DNA of 64,000 nucleotides from Streptomyces reniochalinae (lineage in GTDB: Bacteria; Actinomycetota; Actinomycetes; Streptomycetales; Streptomycetaceae): assembly GCF_003323735.1 (NCBI RefSeq), contig NZ_QOIM01000023.1, positions 1 to 64,000 on the forward strand, written 5' to 3'. The notes under the pieces were generated by a model. That model saw only the letters and a program-made list of their open reading frames with translations. It did no database searches and was not told the origin of the DNA. Positions 26,456 to 36,508 of the stretch are shown in pieces; positions within the stretch are counted from its first letter, which is position 1, and each line of letters begins with the position of its first letter. Both the position numbers and the translations under genes were made by a program.

Positions 26456-27370
26456 CTACAGCGGGGCGATGTTCCCCACCGGGAAGCGTGGCTGACGGCG
26501 CGGCATGCGCGGGCCGCCCAGCAGGACCAGGCGGGAGGCGCGGTGCCGCTGGCCCTCGTAGGGGGCCAGCAGTGCGAGCATGCCGTCGTCGTCGACGCCC
26601 CGCTCCCCCGTGAGGGCGTACCCGACCAGGCGCGGCAGGTGCAGGTCGCCGACCGTGACGGCGTCCGGCTCACCGTTGCAGCGCTGTAGTACCTCCGCCG
26701 CCGTCCAGGGGCCGATGCCGGGGATCGCCTGGAGCCGGGCCTGCGCCTGGGCGAGCCCCATGTGTGCGGCCTCCTCCATGCGGCTCGCCCGCTGGAGGGC
26801 ACGCACAACGGCACCGGAACGCTTCTGGTCGACCCCGGCGCGGTGCCACTCCCACGAGGGGATGCGCAGCCAGTCACGCGGATGGGGCATCACCCACAGG
26901 TTCGGATGCGGTCCCGGGGCGCGCTCGCCGAAGCGGCGGACCAGCAGCCGCCAGGCGCGGTACGCCTCCTCCGCGGTGAACTTCTGCTCCAGGACGGACG
27001 GGATCAGCGACTCCAGCACCCGCCCGGTGCGGATCAGCCGCAGCCCGGGGTGGCGGCGGTGTGCCTCGCGGGTGACGTCGTGGTGCGCGACGAAGGCGCC
27101 CGGATCGTCCTGGGCACCGAGCAGCCGGGGAAGGCCCTCCAGCACCCATCCGGCGCCCGGCCCCCACGCCTCGGCGCGCACCTCGCCGTGCGCGCCGCCG
27201 GGCCGCAGCCGCACGCACAGCGCAGCAGGCCCTTCCGGGGTGCGGGTGCCGCGCCAGACCGCGCCGCCCTCGGCGCGGTACGTCGGATCGTAGGGACCAC
27301 GGCACAGCACGCCCAGGCTGCCGTGCAGGTCGTACGGGCCCGGCGGGGTCCAGGAGCGGGTGAGTGACAC
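26456..27370 (-). CDS. AlkA-like DNA-3-methyladenine glycosylase (HhH-GPD)
   Basis: 304 residues. The C-terminal half is an HhH-GPD domain: LESLIPSVLEQKFTAEEA, the hairpin IPGIGPWTAAEVLQR and the GPD loop with a catalytic-type Asp in VTVGDLHLPRLVG. The N-terminal 110 residues resemble the AlkA substrate domain. The protein probably excises alkylated purines in base excision repair. There is no iron-sulphur cysteine set, which separates it from endonuclease III. GTG 27370 is chosen because similarity begins with VSLTRSWTPPGPYDL; the frame stays open upstream. It converges on fbiB. Confidence 0.82.
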   Translation of the reverse strand: MSLTRSWTPPGPYDLHGSLGVLCRGPYDPTYRAEGGAVWRGTRTPEGPAALCVRLRPGGAHGEVRAEAWGPGAGWVLEGLPRLLGAQDDPGAFVAHHDVTREAHRRHPGLRLIRTGRVLESLIPSVLEQKFTAEEAYRAWRLLVRRFGERAPGPHPNLWVMPHPRDWLRIPSWEWHRAGVDQKRSGAVVRALQRASRMEEAAHMGLAQAQARLQAIPGIGPWTAAEVLQRCNGEPDAVTVGDLHLPRLVGYALTGERGVDDDGMLALLAPYEGQRHRASRLVLLGGPRMPRRQPRFPVGNIAPL

Positions 27371-27482
27371 GGACAGCAAGCGTAGAGCCCGGCACCGACA
27401 GCCTCGCACCGGCCGGCACGGCAGCCGGGCACCGGTCCGGGAGACCTGCCGGCCCGAGGGGGATTGCCAGCCCGAGGGGGAA

Positions 27483-28565
27483 CTACTGGTCCGGGGAGAA
27501 ACGGACCGCGCCTGCGGGGATGCGGGCGTCGCACCAGACGCGGATACCGCCGCGCAGCTCGTTGCCCTCTCCGATGACGGCGCCGTCGCCGATGACCGCA
27601 CCGTCCAGCACGGTGTCGGCGCCGATACGGGCTCCGGCACCGATCAGGGAGTCACGGATGCGCGCGCCTGGCGCGATCACGGCGCCGTCGAGCAGCGCGC
27701 TGCCGTCGATCCGGGCGCCCGCGCCGACCTCGGCGCCGGCTCCGGCCACCGAGCCGCCCGTCAGCTTGGCGTCCCCGGCGACCTGCGCGCTGGCCAGTAT
27801 CAGCCGCTCGCCGCACCGCCCCGGTACGGCGGGAGAGGGCGCGCGGCCCAGTACCAGGTCGGCGGAGCCGCGGACGAACGACGCGGGGGTGCCCAGGTCG
27901 AGCCAGTAGGTGGAGTCGACCATGCCGTGCAGGTGCGCGCCCGCCTCCAGCAGCCCGGGAAAGGTCTCCCGCTCGACGGAGACCGGACGCCCGGCCGGGA
28001 TGGTGTCGATGACCGACCGGGTGAAGACGTAGGCACCGGCGTTGATCTGGTCGGTGACGATCTCCTCGGGCGTCTGCGGCTTCTCCAGGAAGGCCGCCAC
28101 CCGCCCGGAGGCATCGGTGGGGACGAGCCCGAAGGCGCGCGGATCGGTGACCCGCGTCAGGTGCAGCGAGACGTCGGCGCCTGCCCGGGTGTGCTGATCG
28201 ACCAGGGCGCGGATGTCGAGCCCGGAGAGGATGTCGCCGTTGAAGACGAGCACCGGCTCGTCGGGCGACGAGTACAGCCGGGAGGCGACATTGCGGATGG
28301 CGCCGCCGGTGCCCAGCGGTTCCTCCTCGGTGACGTACTCCAGGTGCAGGCCGAGTTGGGAGCCGTCGCCGAAGTACGGCTCGAAGACCTCGGCGAGGTA
28401 GGAGGTGGCCATCACCACGTGGTCGACACCCGCCGCGCGGGCGCGTGCCAACTGGTGGGTGAGGAAGGGCACACCAGCGGCCGGGACCATGGGCTTGGGT
28501 GTGTTCACCGTGAGCGGACGCAGCCGGGTGCCCTTGCCCCCGACCAGGAGGATCGCCTCTGTCAC
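27483..28565 (-). CDS. Mannose-1-phosphate guanylyltransferase (GDP-mannose pyrophosphorylase)
   Basis: 360 residues. The N-terminal nucleotidyltransferase domain opens with the signature LLVGGKGTRLRPLTVNTPKP, with FNGDILSG as the metal site and FLEKPQ further on. The C-terminal part is a left-handed beta helix with hexapeptide periodicity (GAGAEVGAGARIDGSALLDG). It makes GDP-mannose from mannose 1-phosphate and GTP. It corresponds in position to mycobacterial Rv3264c (manB/manC naming differs between species). GTG 28565 places the signature at residue 5-8, as usual; AGGAAG lies 12 nt upstream. Confidence 0.92.
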   Translation of the reverse strand: MTEAILLVGGKGTRLRPLTVNTPKPMVPAAGVPFLTHQLARARAAGVDHVVMATSYLAEVFEPYFGDGSQLGLHLEYVTEEEPLGTGGAIRNVASRLYSSPDEPVLVFNGDILSGLDIRALVDQHTRAGADVSLHLTRVTDPRAFGLVPTDASGRVAAFLEKPQTPEEIVTDQINAGAYVFTRSVIDTIPAGRPVSVERETFPGLLEAGAHLHGMVDSTYWLDLGTPASFVRGSADLVLGRAPSPAVPGRCGERLILASAQVAGDAKLTGGSVAGAGAEVGAGARIDGSALLDGAVIAPGARIRDSLIGAGARIGADTVLDGAVIGDGAVIGEGNELRGGIRVWCDARIPAGAVRFSPDQ

Positions 28566-28744
28566 CTGTCGTCTCTGCTTCCTGCCGGGGTCCGCCGACC
28601 GCCCTTCCGTGCGGCCGGCGGACAGTTTATGCAGACGCCCGCGCTCCGGTTCCCCGGCCCGGGGCCCTTGCGTGCGCACGCCCGGCAGGCGCCCGGCATA
28701 CACCTCGGGCCGCCCGTGCGCTGCCGCGGCGGCCGTCCCGTCCG

Positions 28745-30406
28745 TCAGCGGCCCTGGAGGCGGGCCGCCGCGGTGCGGATCGTGCCGAGCTTGGCGTACA
28801 GCCGGGCACCGGGGCACTCGGTGACGAAGCCGTCCTTGTGCCCCGACACGGTGTGGAACTCGACCCTCTTCCCCTTCTTGAACTTGCCTCCCCCTGAGGT
28901 CAGCCACGTCTTGCCCGCCGGGTCGACGCCGGAGAGGCCCAGCTTCCACGCGGTGAGCTTCTCCAGCGCTTCGAGGGCTTTGCGCGGGGGCTCGTTCTTG
29001 TCGTACGAACCGAGGACGGCGATGCCCGTGCTGTTCGTGTTGAAGCCCAAAGTGTGGGCCCCCATCACCGGCTTGGCCACACCTCCGGCGCGTCCCTCAT
29101 AGATCGTGCCGCACTTGTCGACCAGGAAGTTGTAGCCGATGTCCCGCCACTTGCTGCTCTTGACGTGGTAGCGGTACATGCCCCGGATGATCTTCGGCGC
29201 CTGCTTGCAGCTGTAGTCGTTGGTCATGGCCGTGTGGTGCACGAAGGCCGCCTTGACCTTCTTGGTGTAGGAGAACCCCGACTCGCGCAGCTTCTCGTCG
29301 GCGTGCCAGCCCTTGCGGGTCACGATCCGCGGCCGGGGTCCCGCGTACTGACCGGCCGCCGGGTACTCCGTCCGGGTCGCTTCCTTCGTCAGCGCGGGCA
29401 GTACGCCGCCGGCGGCGATCTGCGCGGACTCGGCCGAGTCGCTTCCCGCCCCCTCGCCGGCCGAGCCCGCTCCTGATCCGGCCGCTCCGTTGTCCCTGGC
29501 CCCCGCGCTCGGCGGGGCCGCCTCCTGGCCGGGAGACCCGGTGTCGGACGGCGCGTCCGGGTCGGGGGGCGCGTCCGTGGGCGCGGGTGCGTCCGTGGGG
29601 GCCGTGTTCTCCGTTTCGGGGCCGGGGTCGACCAGTTCGAGACGGAGCCCTTCGGGAAGCCGTACGGACGCGTCTTCCTCTCCCGACGCTTCCGTTCCCG
29701 CCGGTTCCTCGGCCGTCCCCGTCGCTTCCGTTCCCGTTTCCCCTCCCGCCGTTCCGGTTGCTCCGTTGGGCGCTTGCGTCGCTCCCTTTGGCGACTCCGC
29801 CGCCCCGTGCGTCGCCCCCTCCGGCTGCCTCTTCGCTGCCTGTTCCGGCAGCACGCGGGCCTCGACACCGTCCGAGGGGCCGACCCACAGGGGTGCCGTC
29901 GCGCCGCGCGCCTGACGGTCGGCGACCTCGCGGCCGGCGTCGCCGGAGTGGGCGTCCAGGTCCTGCCACTCGGACCACTGGCCGGATCCGGCGTGCCGGG
30001 TGCGCACCTGGACGCGTGCCCCCAGGGGGCGGTCCGCGCGGTCCCACACCACGCCGAGAAGGGAGTACGAGTGCACCGTGCGGGCGGCGACCCGGACGGC
30101 GGAGTGGTTCAGGCCTCCGTCACGCTTGTCTGCCGTCTGCCCGGCGAAGGCCAGCGACTGGGTGTGGCCCGGCACCTGGTCCCGAGAGGCGTCCCCGGCC
30201 CCCCTGGGCGCCGCGGACTCCTGGGACGCCCGGGCAGGCGAGGCCGGCGAGGCCGCCTCGGGCGATGCCGGGGACTTCGAGGACTTCACGGACTTCGCGG
30301 ACGGCCCGGGCGCGGACGGTGTCGTGGCGGAGGCGAGGGGGGTCAGCGACAGCAGCAGGGCGGCAGCGCCCACAACGCCGATCGAATGAGCACAATTGGC
30401 ACGCAT
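28745..30406 (-). CDS. Exported PGRP-type N-acetylmuramoyl-L-alanine amidase
   Basis: About 553 residues. A Sec signal (MRANCAHSIGVVGAAALLLS) is followed by a low-complexity Ser/Ala/Pro segment, a beta domain (VVWDRADRPLGARVQVRTRH), a long Gly/Thr/Glu/Pro-rich linker, and a C-terminal amidase_2/PGRP domain from about 385. Zinc ligands are visible as AFVHHTAMTNDYSC, and the His and Cys of HTVSGHKDGFVTECPGARLY. It is likely to cut the bond between muramic acid and the stem peptide outside the membrane. Four in-frame ATGs lie between 30406 and 30424; 30406 gives the best signal peptide. It adjoins the GDP-mannose and LCP genes, consistent with wall remodelling. Confidence 0.87.
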   Translation of the reverse strand: MRANCAHSIGVVGAAALLLSLTPLASATTPSAPGPSAKSVKSSKSPASPEAASPASPARASQESAAPRGAGDASRDQVPGHTQSLAFAGQTADKRDGGLNHSAVRVAARTVHSYSLLGVVWDRADRPLGARVQVRTRHAGSGQWSEWQDLDAHSGDAGREVADRQARGATAPLWVGPSDGVEARVLPEQAAKRQPEGATHGAAESPKGATQAPNGATGTAGGETGTEATGTAEEPAGTEASGEEDASVRLPEGLRLELVDPGPETENTAPTDAPAPTDAPPDPDAPSDTGSPGQEAAPPSAGARDNGAAGSGAGSAGEGAGSDSAESAQIAAGGVLPALTKEATRTEYPAAGQYAGPRPRIVTRKGWHADEKLRESGFSYTKKVKAAFVHHTAMTNDYSCKQAPKIIRGMYRYHVKSSKWRDIGYNFLVDKCGTIYEGRAGGVAKPVMGAHTLGFNTNSTGIAVLGSYDKNEPPRKALEALEKLTAWKLGLSGVDPAGKTWLTSGGGKFKKGKRVEFHTVSGHKDGFVTECPGARLYAKLGTIRTAAARLQGR

Positions 30407-30471
30407 ACCCATGATCATGGGCATATCCGATCATCGGTGTCCATTACCGCACCGCCAGCCGGACGCAGGCG

Positions 30472-30477
30472 TACGCT
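30472..30477 (+). promoter_or_regulatory. -10 element for a leaderless transcript
   Basis: TACGCT lies 7 nt before the ATG at 30485, with no ribosome-binding site between them. Confidence 0.55.
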
Positions 30478-30484
30478 GGCGCGG

Positions 30485-31249
30485 ATGAACGCCACTGACC
30501 GCACCCCTGCCGGCCTGCTGCGGACCGCGCTGTCCGACGACCCGTCACGTCCGCTGGTGACCTTCTACGACGACGCCACGGGTGAACGCGTCGAGCTGTC
30601 CGTCGCGACCTTCGCCAACTGGGTGGCGAAGACCGCCAACCTCCTCCAGGACGAGCTCTCCGCCGAGCCCGGCGACCGGCTCGCGCTGCTGCTGCCCGCC
30701 CACTGGCAGACGGCCGTGTGGCTGCTGGCCTGCTCCTCGGTGGGCGTGGTGGCCGACCTGGGCGCGGGCGCCGGGAGCGCCGCCCGCGCCGACGTGGCGG
30801 TGTGCGGCCCGGACACGCTGGAGGAGGGCCGCTCCTGCCCGGGCGAGCGGATCGCGCTGAGCCTGCGGCCGATGGGCGGGCGCTTCCCGGAACCGCCGGA
30901 AGGCTTCATGGACTACGCCGTCGAGGTGCCGGGACAGGGCGACCAGTTCGCCCCGTACGTCCCCGTCGACGCCGACGGGCCCGCGCTGGTGCTGCCCGAC
31001 GGCAGCGAACTGACGGGGGCACAGGTGGTCGACCGCGCACGCGCTGACGCCACGGACCGCGGTCTGACGGTGGGCTCGCGGCTGCTTACCGCGCTCCCTT
31101 ACGACGGCTGGGACGGTTACAGCGCGGGGCTCCTCGCACCGCTGGCGGCCGGCGGTTCCGTGGTGCTGGCGCCGCGGCTGGAGCGGCTGGACGCCGCCTC
31201 CCTGGACCAGCGCAAGGAGAACGAACGGGTGACCCACACGGCCTCTTGA
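30485..31249 (+). CDS. TIGR03089-like protein, truncated acyl-adenylate-forming fold
   Basis: 254 residues. The sequence resembles the N-terminal part of AMP-binding (acyl-CoA synthetase) enzymes: VTFYDDATGERVELSVATFA, then GDRLALLLPAHWQTAVWLLA and LAAGGSVVLAPRLERLD. It lacks the adenylate-forming P-loop-like signature and the whole C-terminal lobe, so it is unlikely to adenylate substrates on its own. The TIGR03089 family in actinobacteria has this short form and no known role. It is divergent from the amidase and precedes the LCP cluster. Confidence 0.75.
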   Translation: MNATDRTPAGLLRTALSDDPSRPLVTFYDDATGERVELSVATFANWVAKTANLLQDELSAEPGDRLALLLPAHWQTAVWLLACSSVGVVADLGAGAGSAARADVAVCGPDTLEEGRSCPGERIALSLRPMGGRFPEPPEGFMDYAVEVPGQGDQFAPYVPVDADGPALVLPDGSELTGAQVVDRARADATDRGLTVGSRLLTALPYDGWDGYSAGLLAPLAAGGSVVLAPRLERLDAASLDQRKENERVTHTAS

Positions 31250-31463
31250 CGCCCTGTGGGCGGACGGCACTCTACGGCCGCGAGCCCGGCCGCTGCCGGC
31301 CCGCAGGCGGCGCGTGGGCGGCCGCCCGGGACGCGGCGGCCGCCTCGCTCCTCCCGCCGACTCCGCGCGGCACTGTCGCCTCAGATACAACCCTGCGCGG
31401 GTTTCGCACGTCTGTCTTCACGACCGGCGCAGCCGTACGTGTGTGCGGACCGGCGCTGCCGCG

Positions 31464-32663
31464 ATGCGAGGGATGACACCAGCCGTGACCGATCCGGGCA
31501 CCACCGACACCGATTCCGACGCGTCCGCCACGGCTTCCACCCGCCCCCGCAGACGCCGTCGGCTGCGGTGGGCGGCGCTCGCCACCTCGGGCCTGCTCCT
31601 GGCCGTCGCCGCGACCGGCTGGTCCCTCTACAAGAAGCTCGACGCCAACATCCGCACCGACTCGGGCACCGCGCAGGCGCTCGCGCCCTACGAGATGGAG
31701 CGCCCCGCGCCGGCCGAGGGGACCGGCGAGGCACGCAACATACTGCTGCTGGGCTCCGACAACCGCGGAGACGGCAACGGCGCGTGGGGCAGGGACGAGG
31801 GGAGCGAGCGTTCGGACACGACGATCCTGCTGCACATAGCGGCCGACCGGCGCAGCGCGACGGCGATGTCGATACCGCGGGACCTGATGGTCGACATCCC
31901 CGACTGCCGGCGGCGGGACGGTTCGCCGGCGCGTGCGCAGTTCGCGCAGTTCAACTGGGCGTTCCAGAACGGCGGCGCGGCCTGCGCGATCCGGACGGTC
32001 GAGAAGATGACGGATGTCCGCATCGATCACCATCTGGTCGTGGACTTCCAGGGGTTCACCGAACTGGTGGACGCTGTCGGCGGGGTGGAGGTGTGCCTGG
32101 CGCAGCCGGTGCACGACCGGGAGGCGAAGCTGGACCTTCCGGCGGGACGGCAGACGCTGGACGGTGAGGACGCGCTCGGTTATGTCCGGGCTCGGCACGG
32201 TCTGGGCAACGGCAGTGACACCCAACGCATCGAACGTCAGCAGCGTTTCCTGGGATCACTCGTGAAGAAGGTGCGCAGTAACGGTGTACTGCTGAATCCC
32301 GCCAAGGCCTATCCGGTGCTGGATGCGGCGACCTCGTCACTGACCGCTGATTCCGGGCTCGATTCCCTCTCTGAACTGTACGAACTCACGCGGAGTGTGC
32401 GAGATATTCCGCAGGATCACATCCGCTTTCTTACAGTGCCCCGACAACCGTACGAACCGGACATCAATCGTGATGCGTTGGTGCGCCCGGCGGCCGACGA
32501 GCTCTTCACCAAACTGCGCCAGGACCGGCCGATACGCGTCGAGAACAACGGCGGGGACAAGAAAGACAAGAGCGAGAACGCCGCGACCGAGGAGGGGAGG
32601 GACGAGGCAGGTCAGCCCTATCGCGGAACAACAGCCGACCGGGACATCTGCACGAACGAATGA
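31464..32663 (+). CDS. LytR-CpsA-Psr (LCP) family glycopolymer ligase 1
   Basis: 399 residues. A short basic N-terminus (RPRRRRRLRW) and one membrane anchor (about 35-55) precede an extracytoplasmic LCP domain: ARNILLLGSDNRG, RSDTTILLHI, AMSIPRDLMVDIP, VDFQGFTELVDAVGGVEVC and YVRARHGLG. The catalytic Arg/Asp set is complete. LCP enzymes move polymers from polyprenyl pyrophosphate to peptidoglycan (arabinogalactan in mycobacteria, teichoic-type polymers elsewhere). No LytR_C domain follows; the tail is Lys/Asp/Glu-rich. The start is ATG 31464 or 31473. Confidence 0.9.
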   Translation: MRGMTPAVTDPGTTDTDSDASATASTRPRRRRRLRWAALATSGLLLAVAATGWSLYKKLDANIRTDSGTAQALAPYEMERPAPAEGTGEARNILLLGSDNRGDGNGAWGRDEGSERSDTTILLHIAADRRSATAMSIPRDLMVDIPDCRRRDGSPARAQFAQFNWAFQNGGAACAIRTVEKMTDVRIDHHLVVDFQGFTELVDAVGGVEVCLAQPVHDREAKLDLPAGRQTLDGEDALGYVRARHGLGNGSDTQRIERQQRFLGSLVKKVRSNGVLLNPAKAYPVLDAATSSLTADSGLDSLSELYELTRSVRDIPQDHIRFLTVPRQPYEPDINRDALVRPAADELFTKLRQDRPIRVENNGGDKKDKSENAATEEGRDEAGQPYRGTTADRDICTNE

Positions 32664-32811
32664 AGCTGGGAATGAGTCGAATTGACCGTTTCCGACTGCA
32701 CGGAATTTGTCACCGGCGTCGCTAGCGGCCGAACCTGCCGGATAGTGTGAGCGCTCCGGCCGGCCCCGGGGCGGCCTCAGCAGCCGGTTCTTATGGAGGA
32801 CTTACGCAATC

Positions 32812-34647
32812 GTGGACGCGCAAGGCCGTGGGCACGCGGGAGATGTCGACCCCGCGGATCAGTGGGTGTTCAACCCGAACACCGGCAGCTATGAGCTGCG
32901 ACTGAACCCCGTCGCCGACGACTCCCCGAGTCAGTACGGCGGCCGCCGCACCTCCGCCCCGCGTCAGAGACAATCCTCCCCCGACGAGGACACCTCGACA
33001 CCTTCCCGTGCCTCGGACGCCCAGGGCCGCTCGGGGTCGCGTGCCGGCAGCCGCTCGGAGTCCGGTGGCGGGCGGGCCGGATCCAGGGCGAGTGACCGCC
33101 CGGGCTCGCGCGCCGCGCGGCGCGCCGAGGCCAAGCTGCCCGCACAGCGCCGGGCACGCGCCTCCGAGCGGTCCGCGTCGGCCGACGGCGGGCGCGGTGG
33201 CGGTCACGGCCGCAGGAAGGCCAAGCGGAAGCTGTCGAAGAAGCAGAAGGCGCTGCGGATCGGCGGCGGCGTCGTCGGGTTCGTGATGGTGGCCGGCTGT
33301 GTCGGCGGCGTGTACATGTACCAGCGGCTCAACGGCAACATCAACAAGGTCGACGTCGGTGAGGAGAACCCCGCGGTCAAGGACGGCCCGGTCAACATCC
33401 TCGTCATCGGCACCGACGCCCGCGAGGGCAAGGGCAACACCGGCTACGGCGACGCGGGCAGCGTCGGGCACGCGGACACCACGTTCCTCTTCCACGTCTC
33501 CGAGGACCGCTCCAACGCCACCGCGCTCTCCATCCCGCGCGACATGGTCACCGACATCCCCAGGTGCGAGACCAGGGGGGAGAACGGCGAGACCAAGATG
33601 ATCCAGGGGCAGCAGCGCGTCCGCTTCAACACGAGCCTGGGCCAGTCGGAGCGCGATCCGGGCTGCACCTGGAAGACCGTGGAGAAGCTGACCGGTGTGG
33701 AGATCGACCACTTCATGATGGCCGACTTCAACGCGGTCAAGGAGCTGTCCACGGCCGTCGGCGGCGTCGAGGTGTGCACCGCCAAGGACATCAACGACCC
33801 GAAGTCGCACCTGAACCTGAAGGCCGGGCGGCACACCGTCAAGGGCGAACAAGCGCTGGCGTTCGTCCGCACCCGGCACTCGGTGGGCTTCGGCAGCGAC
33901 CTGAGCCGCATCAAGCTCCAGCAGCAGTTCCTCAGCGCGATGATCCGCAAGATGAAGTCCGGTGACACGCTCACCAACCCCTCCAAGCTGTTCAAGCTCA
34001 GCGACGCCGCGACCAAGGCGCTGACGGTGGACACGGGCATCGGCAGCGTCAAGAAGCTGATGGCGCTGGCGAACGATCTCAAGCGGGTCAACACGGACAA
34101 CATCACGTTCGCCACCGTGCCGGTCGTGGACAACCCCGAGGACCCGGCGACCGTCATACTCGACGAGGCGAAGGCCGATCCGCTGTTCAAGATGGTCCGC
34201 GCCGACAAGTCCCTGACCAAGACGGAGAAGGCCAAGAAGAAGAAGGCGGAGCCCAAGCCGAAGGCCAAGAAGGCGCCCGTCTCCGAGGTCGACGTCTCCG
34301 TCCGCAACGGCGGCGGCCCCGCGGGGGCGGCGGCCGGGACGGTGGAGTGGCTGACGAACAAGGGAGCCGGCAACGCGGTGTCCGGCGGCAACGCGCCGCA
34401 GACCCTGGACAAGACCCGGGTGGAGTACACCGCGTCGCAGGAGGGCCAGGCGGCCCGGCTGGCGGACATGCTGAAGCTGCCGGCGTCGGCGCTGAAGAAG
34501 ACCGAGGACACGGGGTCCGGGTCGAGCATGACGCTGACGCTCGGCAAGGACTTCACGACGGCGGGGAAGCCGGTCGGCGCGCCCGACAAGGCCCCCTCCG
34601 GCGTCGAGAAGGTCAACGCCGGCGACAAGAACGTGTGTGCAAAGTGA
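32812..34647 (+). CDS. LCP family glycopolymer ligase 2, with LytR_C domain
   Basis: 611 residues. About 145 cytoplasmic residues, Arg/Ser/Gly-rich and containing NPNTGSYELRL, precede a membrane helix (near 150-170). The LCP domain has VNILVIGTDAREGK, HADTTFLFHV, ALSIPRDMVTDIP and FVRTRHSVG; the Arg before the metal-binding Asp is replaced by His-Ala. A Lys-rich linker leads to a C-terminal LytR_C domain (about 490-590, starting VSEVDVSVRNGGG). GTG 32812 follows GGAGG with 12 nt spacing. A TAGTGT -10-like element lies about 60 bp upstream. Confidence 0.9.
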   Translation: MDAQGRGHAGDVDPADQWVFNPNTGSYELRLNPVADDSPSQYGGRRTSAPRQRQSSPDEDTSTPSRASDAQGRSGSRAGSRSESGGGRAGSRASDRPGSRAARRAEAKLPAQRRARASERSASADGGRGGGHGRRKAKRKLSKKQKALRIGGGVVGFVMVAGCVGGVYMYQRLNGNINKVDVGEENPAVKDGPVNILVIGTDAREGKGNTGYGDAGSVGHADTTFLFHVSEDRSNATALSIPRDMVTDIPRCETRGENGETKMIQGQQRVRFNTSLGQSERDPGCTWKTVEKLTGVEIDHFMMADFNAVKELSTAVGGVEVCTAKDINDPKSHLNLKAGRHTVKGEQALAFVRTRHSVGFGSDLSRIKLQQQFLSAMIRKMKSGDTLTNPSKLFKLSDAATKALTVDTGIGSVKKLMALANDLKRVNTDNITFATVPVVDNPEDPATVILDEAKADPLFKMVRADKSLTKTEKAKKKKAEPKPKAKKAPVSEVDVSVRNGGGPAGAAAGTVEWLTNKGAGNAVSGGNAPQTLDKTRVEYTASQEGQAARLADMLKLPASALKKTEDTGSGSSMTLTLGKDFTTAGKPVGAPDKAPSGVEKVNAGDKNVCAK

Positions 34648-34717
34648 CGTCTACCCCTCCGGCACGTCCTGCCAGGCGGCCGGGGGCAGCACGACCTGAA
34701 AACCCCGGGGAGGTCCC

Positions 34718-36508
34718 GTGCGGCAGTACAGCAGCGACGGCGGCGAGGGAGCGCGAAGCAGCGCTCCCACCGCTGCCGACCGCGGGTGGGACGAAAGCCT
34801 GTACGAGGACCGCCCCGCACCACAGTCCGACGCTCCGCACGCCGGGAGCCCGGCACAGGCCGGCACCCCGCAGGCCGGCGGCGCGGGACGCCCTGTGGCG
34901 GCGTCCGCCGCGGCTGACCCCCAGCACGGGGACGGAGGCCGCCGCCGTCACACGCAGCGCGGCGGCGGCCGCGGGGGCGGCAAGGTGAACGCGGCGGCGG
35001 CCGGCGGCCCCCCGCACCGCGGGCGGCGCGCGCTGCGCTGGTCGGCGATCGTCCTGGCGCTGCTCATACTCGCCACCGCGGGAGCGGGCTACCTGTACTA
35101 CCAGCACCTCAACGGGAACCTCGACAAGGACGACCTGAACCTCGGCGACAGCAAGCTGGACAAGGCAGACCCCAACGCCGAGGGCCAGACGCCGATGAAC
35201 ATCCTGCTGCTGGGCTCCGACTCGCGCGCCTCCGCGGAGAACGTGCGGCTCGGCGGCTCCCGCGCGGACCGGGAGAGGCCACCGCTGGCGGACGTCCAGA
35301 TGCTGCTGCACGTCTCCGCCGACCGCAGCAACATGTCGGTCGTCTCCGTACCGCGTGACACCCGCGCGACGATCCCCAAGTGCACCGACCCGGACGACGG
35401 GAAGGTGTATCCGGAGACGACCGACAAGATCAACACGAGTCTTCAGCACGGCGGTCCCGGCTGCACCGTGGCGACCTGGGAAGAGATGACCGGCGTCCCG
35501 GTCGACCACTTCATGATGATCGACTTCGCGGGCGTGGTCTCCATGGCGGACGCGGTCGGCGGTGTCCCGGTCTGCGTCGACAACAACGTGCACGACCCGC
35601 AGTCGAAGCTGAAGCTGAAGAAGGGCACCTCCGTCATCAAGGGCGAGCAGGCGCTCAGCTGGCTGCGGACCCGGCACGGGTTCGGGGACGGTACGGACAT
35701 AGGCCGCGCCAAGGCTCAGCACATGTACATGAACGCGATGGTCAGGCAGCTCAAGGCCGGCACGAAGCTCACCGACCCCGGCAAGCTGCGCGGCCTGGCG
35801 GAGGCCGCGACGAAGGCGCTCACCGTCGACAAGGGCATCGGCTCGGTCAAGAAGCTCTACGACCTGGGCAACGACCTCAAGCGCGTCCCGACCAAGCGGA
35901 TCACCATGGCGACGATGCCGTGGGAGTACGGCCCCGGCGGCAGCTACGTGGTGCCCAAGAAGGACGACGCGGACAAGGTCTTCTCCCTCATCCGCAACGA
36001 CGTGGCGTTCGACGGCAAGGACAAGAAGAAGGCGGAAGCCGGCAAGTCGGCGCAGCCGACCAAGCCCTCGCAGCCCAAGGGCGAGATCCCGGTCAGCGTG
36101 ATGAACGGCACGGGCACCTCGTTGCAGCCGCCGGTCACGGGCCGCGCCGGCCTCATCGCGGGCGAGTTGACGAACAAGGGTTTCAGCCAGGCGGTGGCCG
36201 ACCAGACGCCCCAGTCACAGGCGGACACCACCATCCGCTACGCGCGCGCCGAGGAGCGGGGCGACGCGCTGGCCGTCGCCGAGACACTGGGCCTTCCCGA
36301 GCGGCTGGTCAAGCACTCCTCCGGAGTGCAGAAGGTCACCCTCGTGATCGGCGCCGACTGGCGGGAGGGCACCGCCTACCCGGACAGCGGCTCGGGCTCC
36401 TCCGAGGACGGGAAGCAGGACGAGCAGAAGGCACCGGACAGCGCGGACGCGCTGCGCGGTGACGACAAGAAGGCGTGCATGGAGGTCAACCCGAACTACA
36501 CGTGGTGA
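34718..36508 (+). CDS. LCP family glycopolymer ligase 3, with LytR_C domain
   Basis: 596 residues. The cytoplasmic N-terminal 105 residues are Gly/Ala/Arg-rich and disordered; one membrane anchor follows (IVLALLILATAGAGYLYYQ). The LCP domain has MNILLLGSDSRAS, LADVQMLLHV, SVVSVPRDTRATIP and WLRTRHGFG; at the family R-S-D-T position it reads L-A-D-V, so both the Arg and the Thr are missing. A LytR_C domain (about 455-560, IPVSVMNGTGTSLQ) ends the protein. GTG 34718 follows GGGGAGG. The 70-bp gap after LCP 2 suggests an operon. Confidence 0.9.
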   Translation: MRQYSSDGGEGARSSAPTAADRGWDESLYEDRPAPQSDAPHAGSPAQAGTPQAGGAGRPVAASAAADPQHGDGGRRRHTQRGGGRGGGKVNAAAAGGPPHRGRRALRWSAIVLALLILATAGAGYLYYQHLNGNLDKDDLNLGDSKLDKADPNAEGQTPMNILLLGSDSRASAENVRLGGSRADRERPPLADVQMLLHVSADRSNMSVVSVPRDTRATIPKCTDPDDGKVYPETTDKINTSLQHGGPGCTVATWEEMTGVPVDHFMMIDFAGVVSMADAVGGVPVCVDNNVHDPQSKLKLKKGTSVIKGEQALSWLRTRHGFGDGTDIGRAKAQHMYMNAMVRQLKAGTKLTDPGKLRGLAEAATKALTVDKGIGSVKKLYDLGNDLKRVPTKRITMATMPWEYGPGGSYVVPKKDDADKVFSLIRNDVAFDGKDKKKAEAGKSAQPTKPSQPKGEIPVSVMNGTGTSLQPPVTGRAGLIAGELTNKGFSQAVADQTPQSQADTTIRYARAEERGDALAVAETLGLPERLVKHSSGVQKVTLVIGADWREGTAYPDSGSGSSEDGKQDEQKAPDSADALRGDDKKACMEVNPNYTW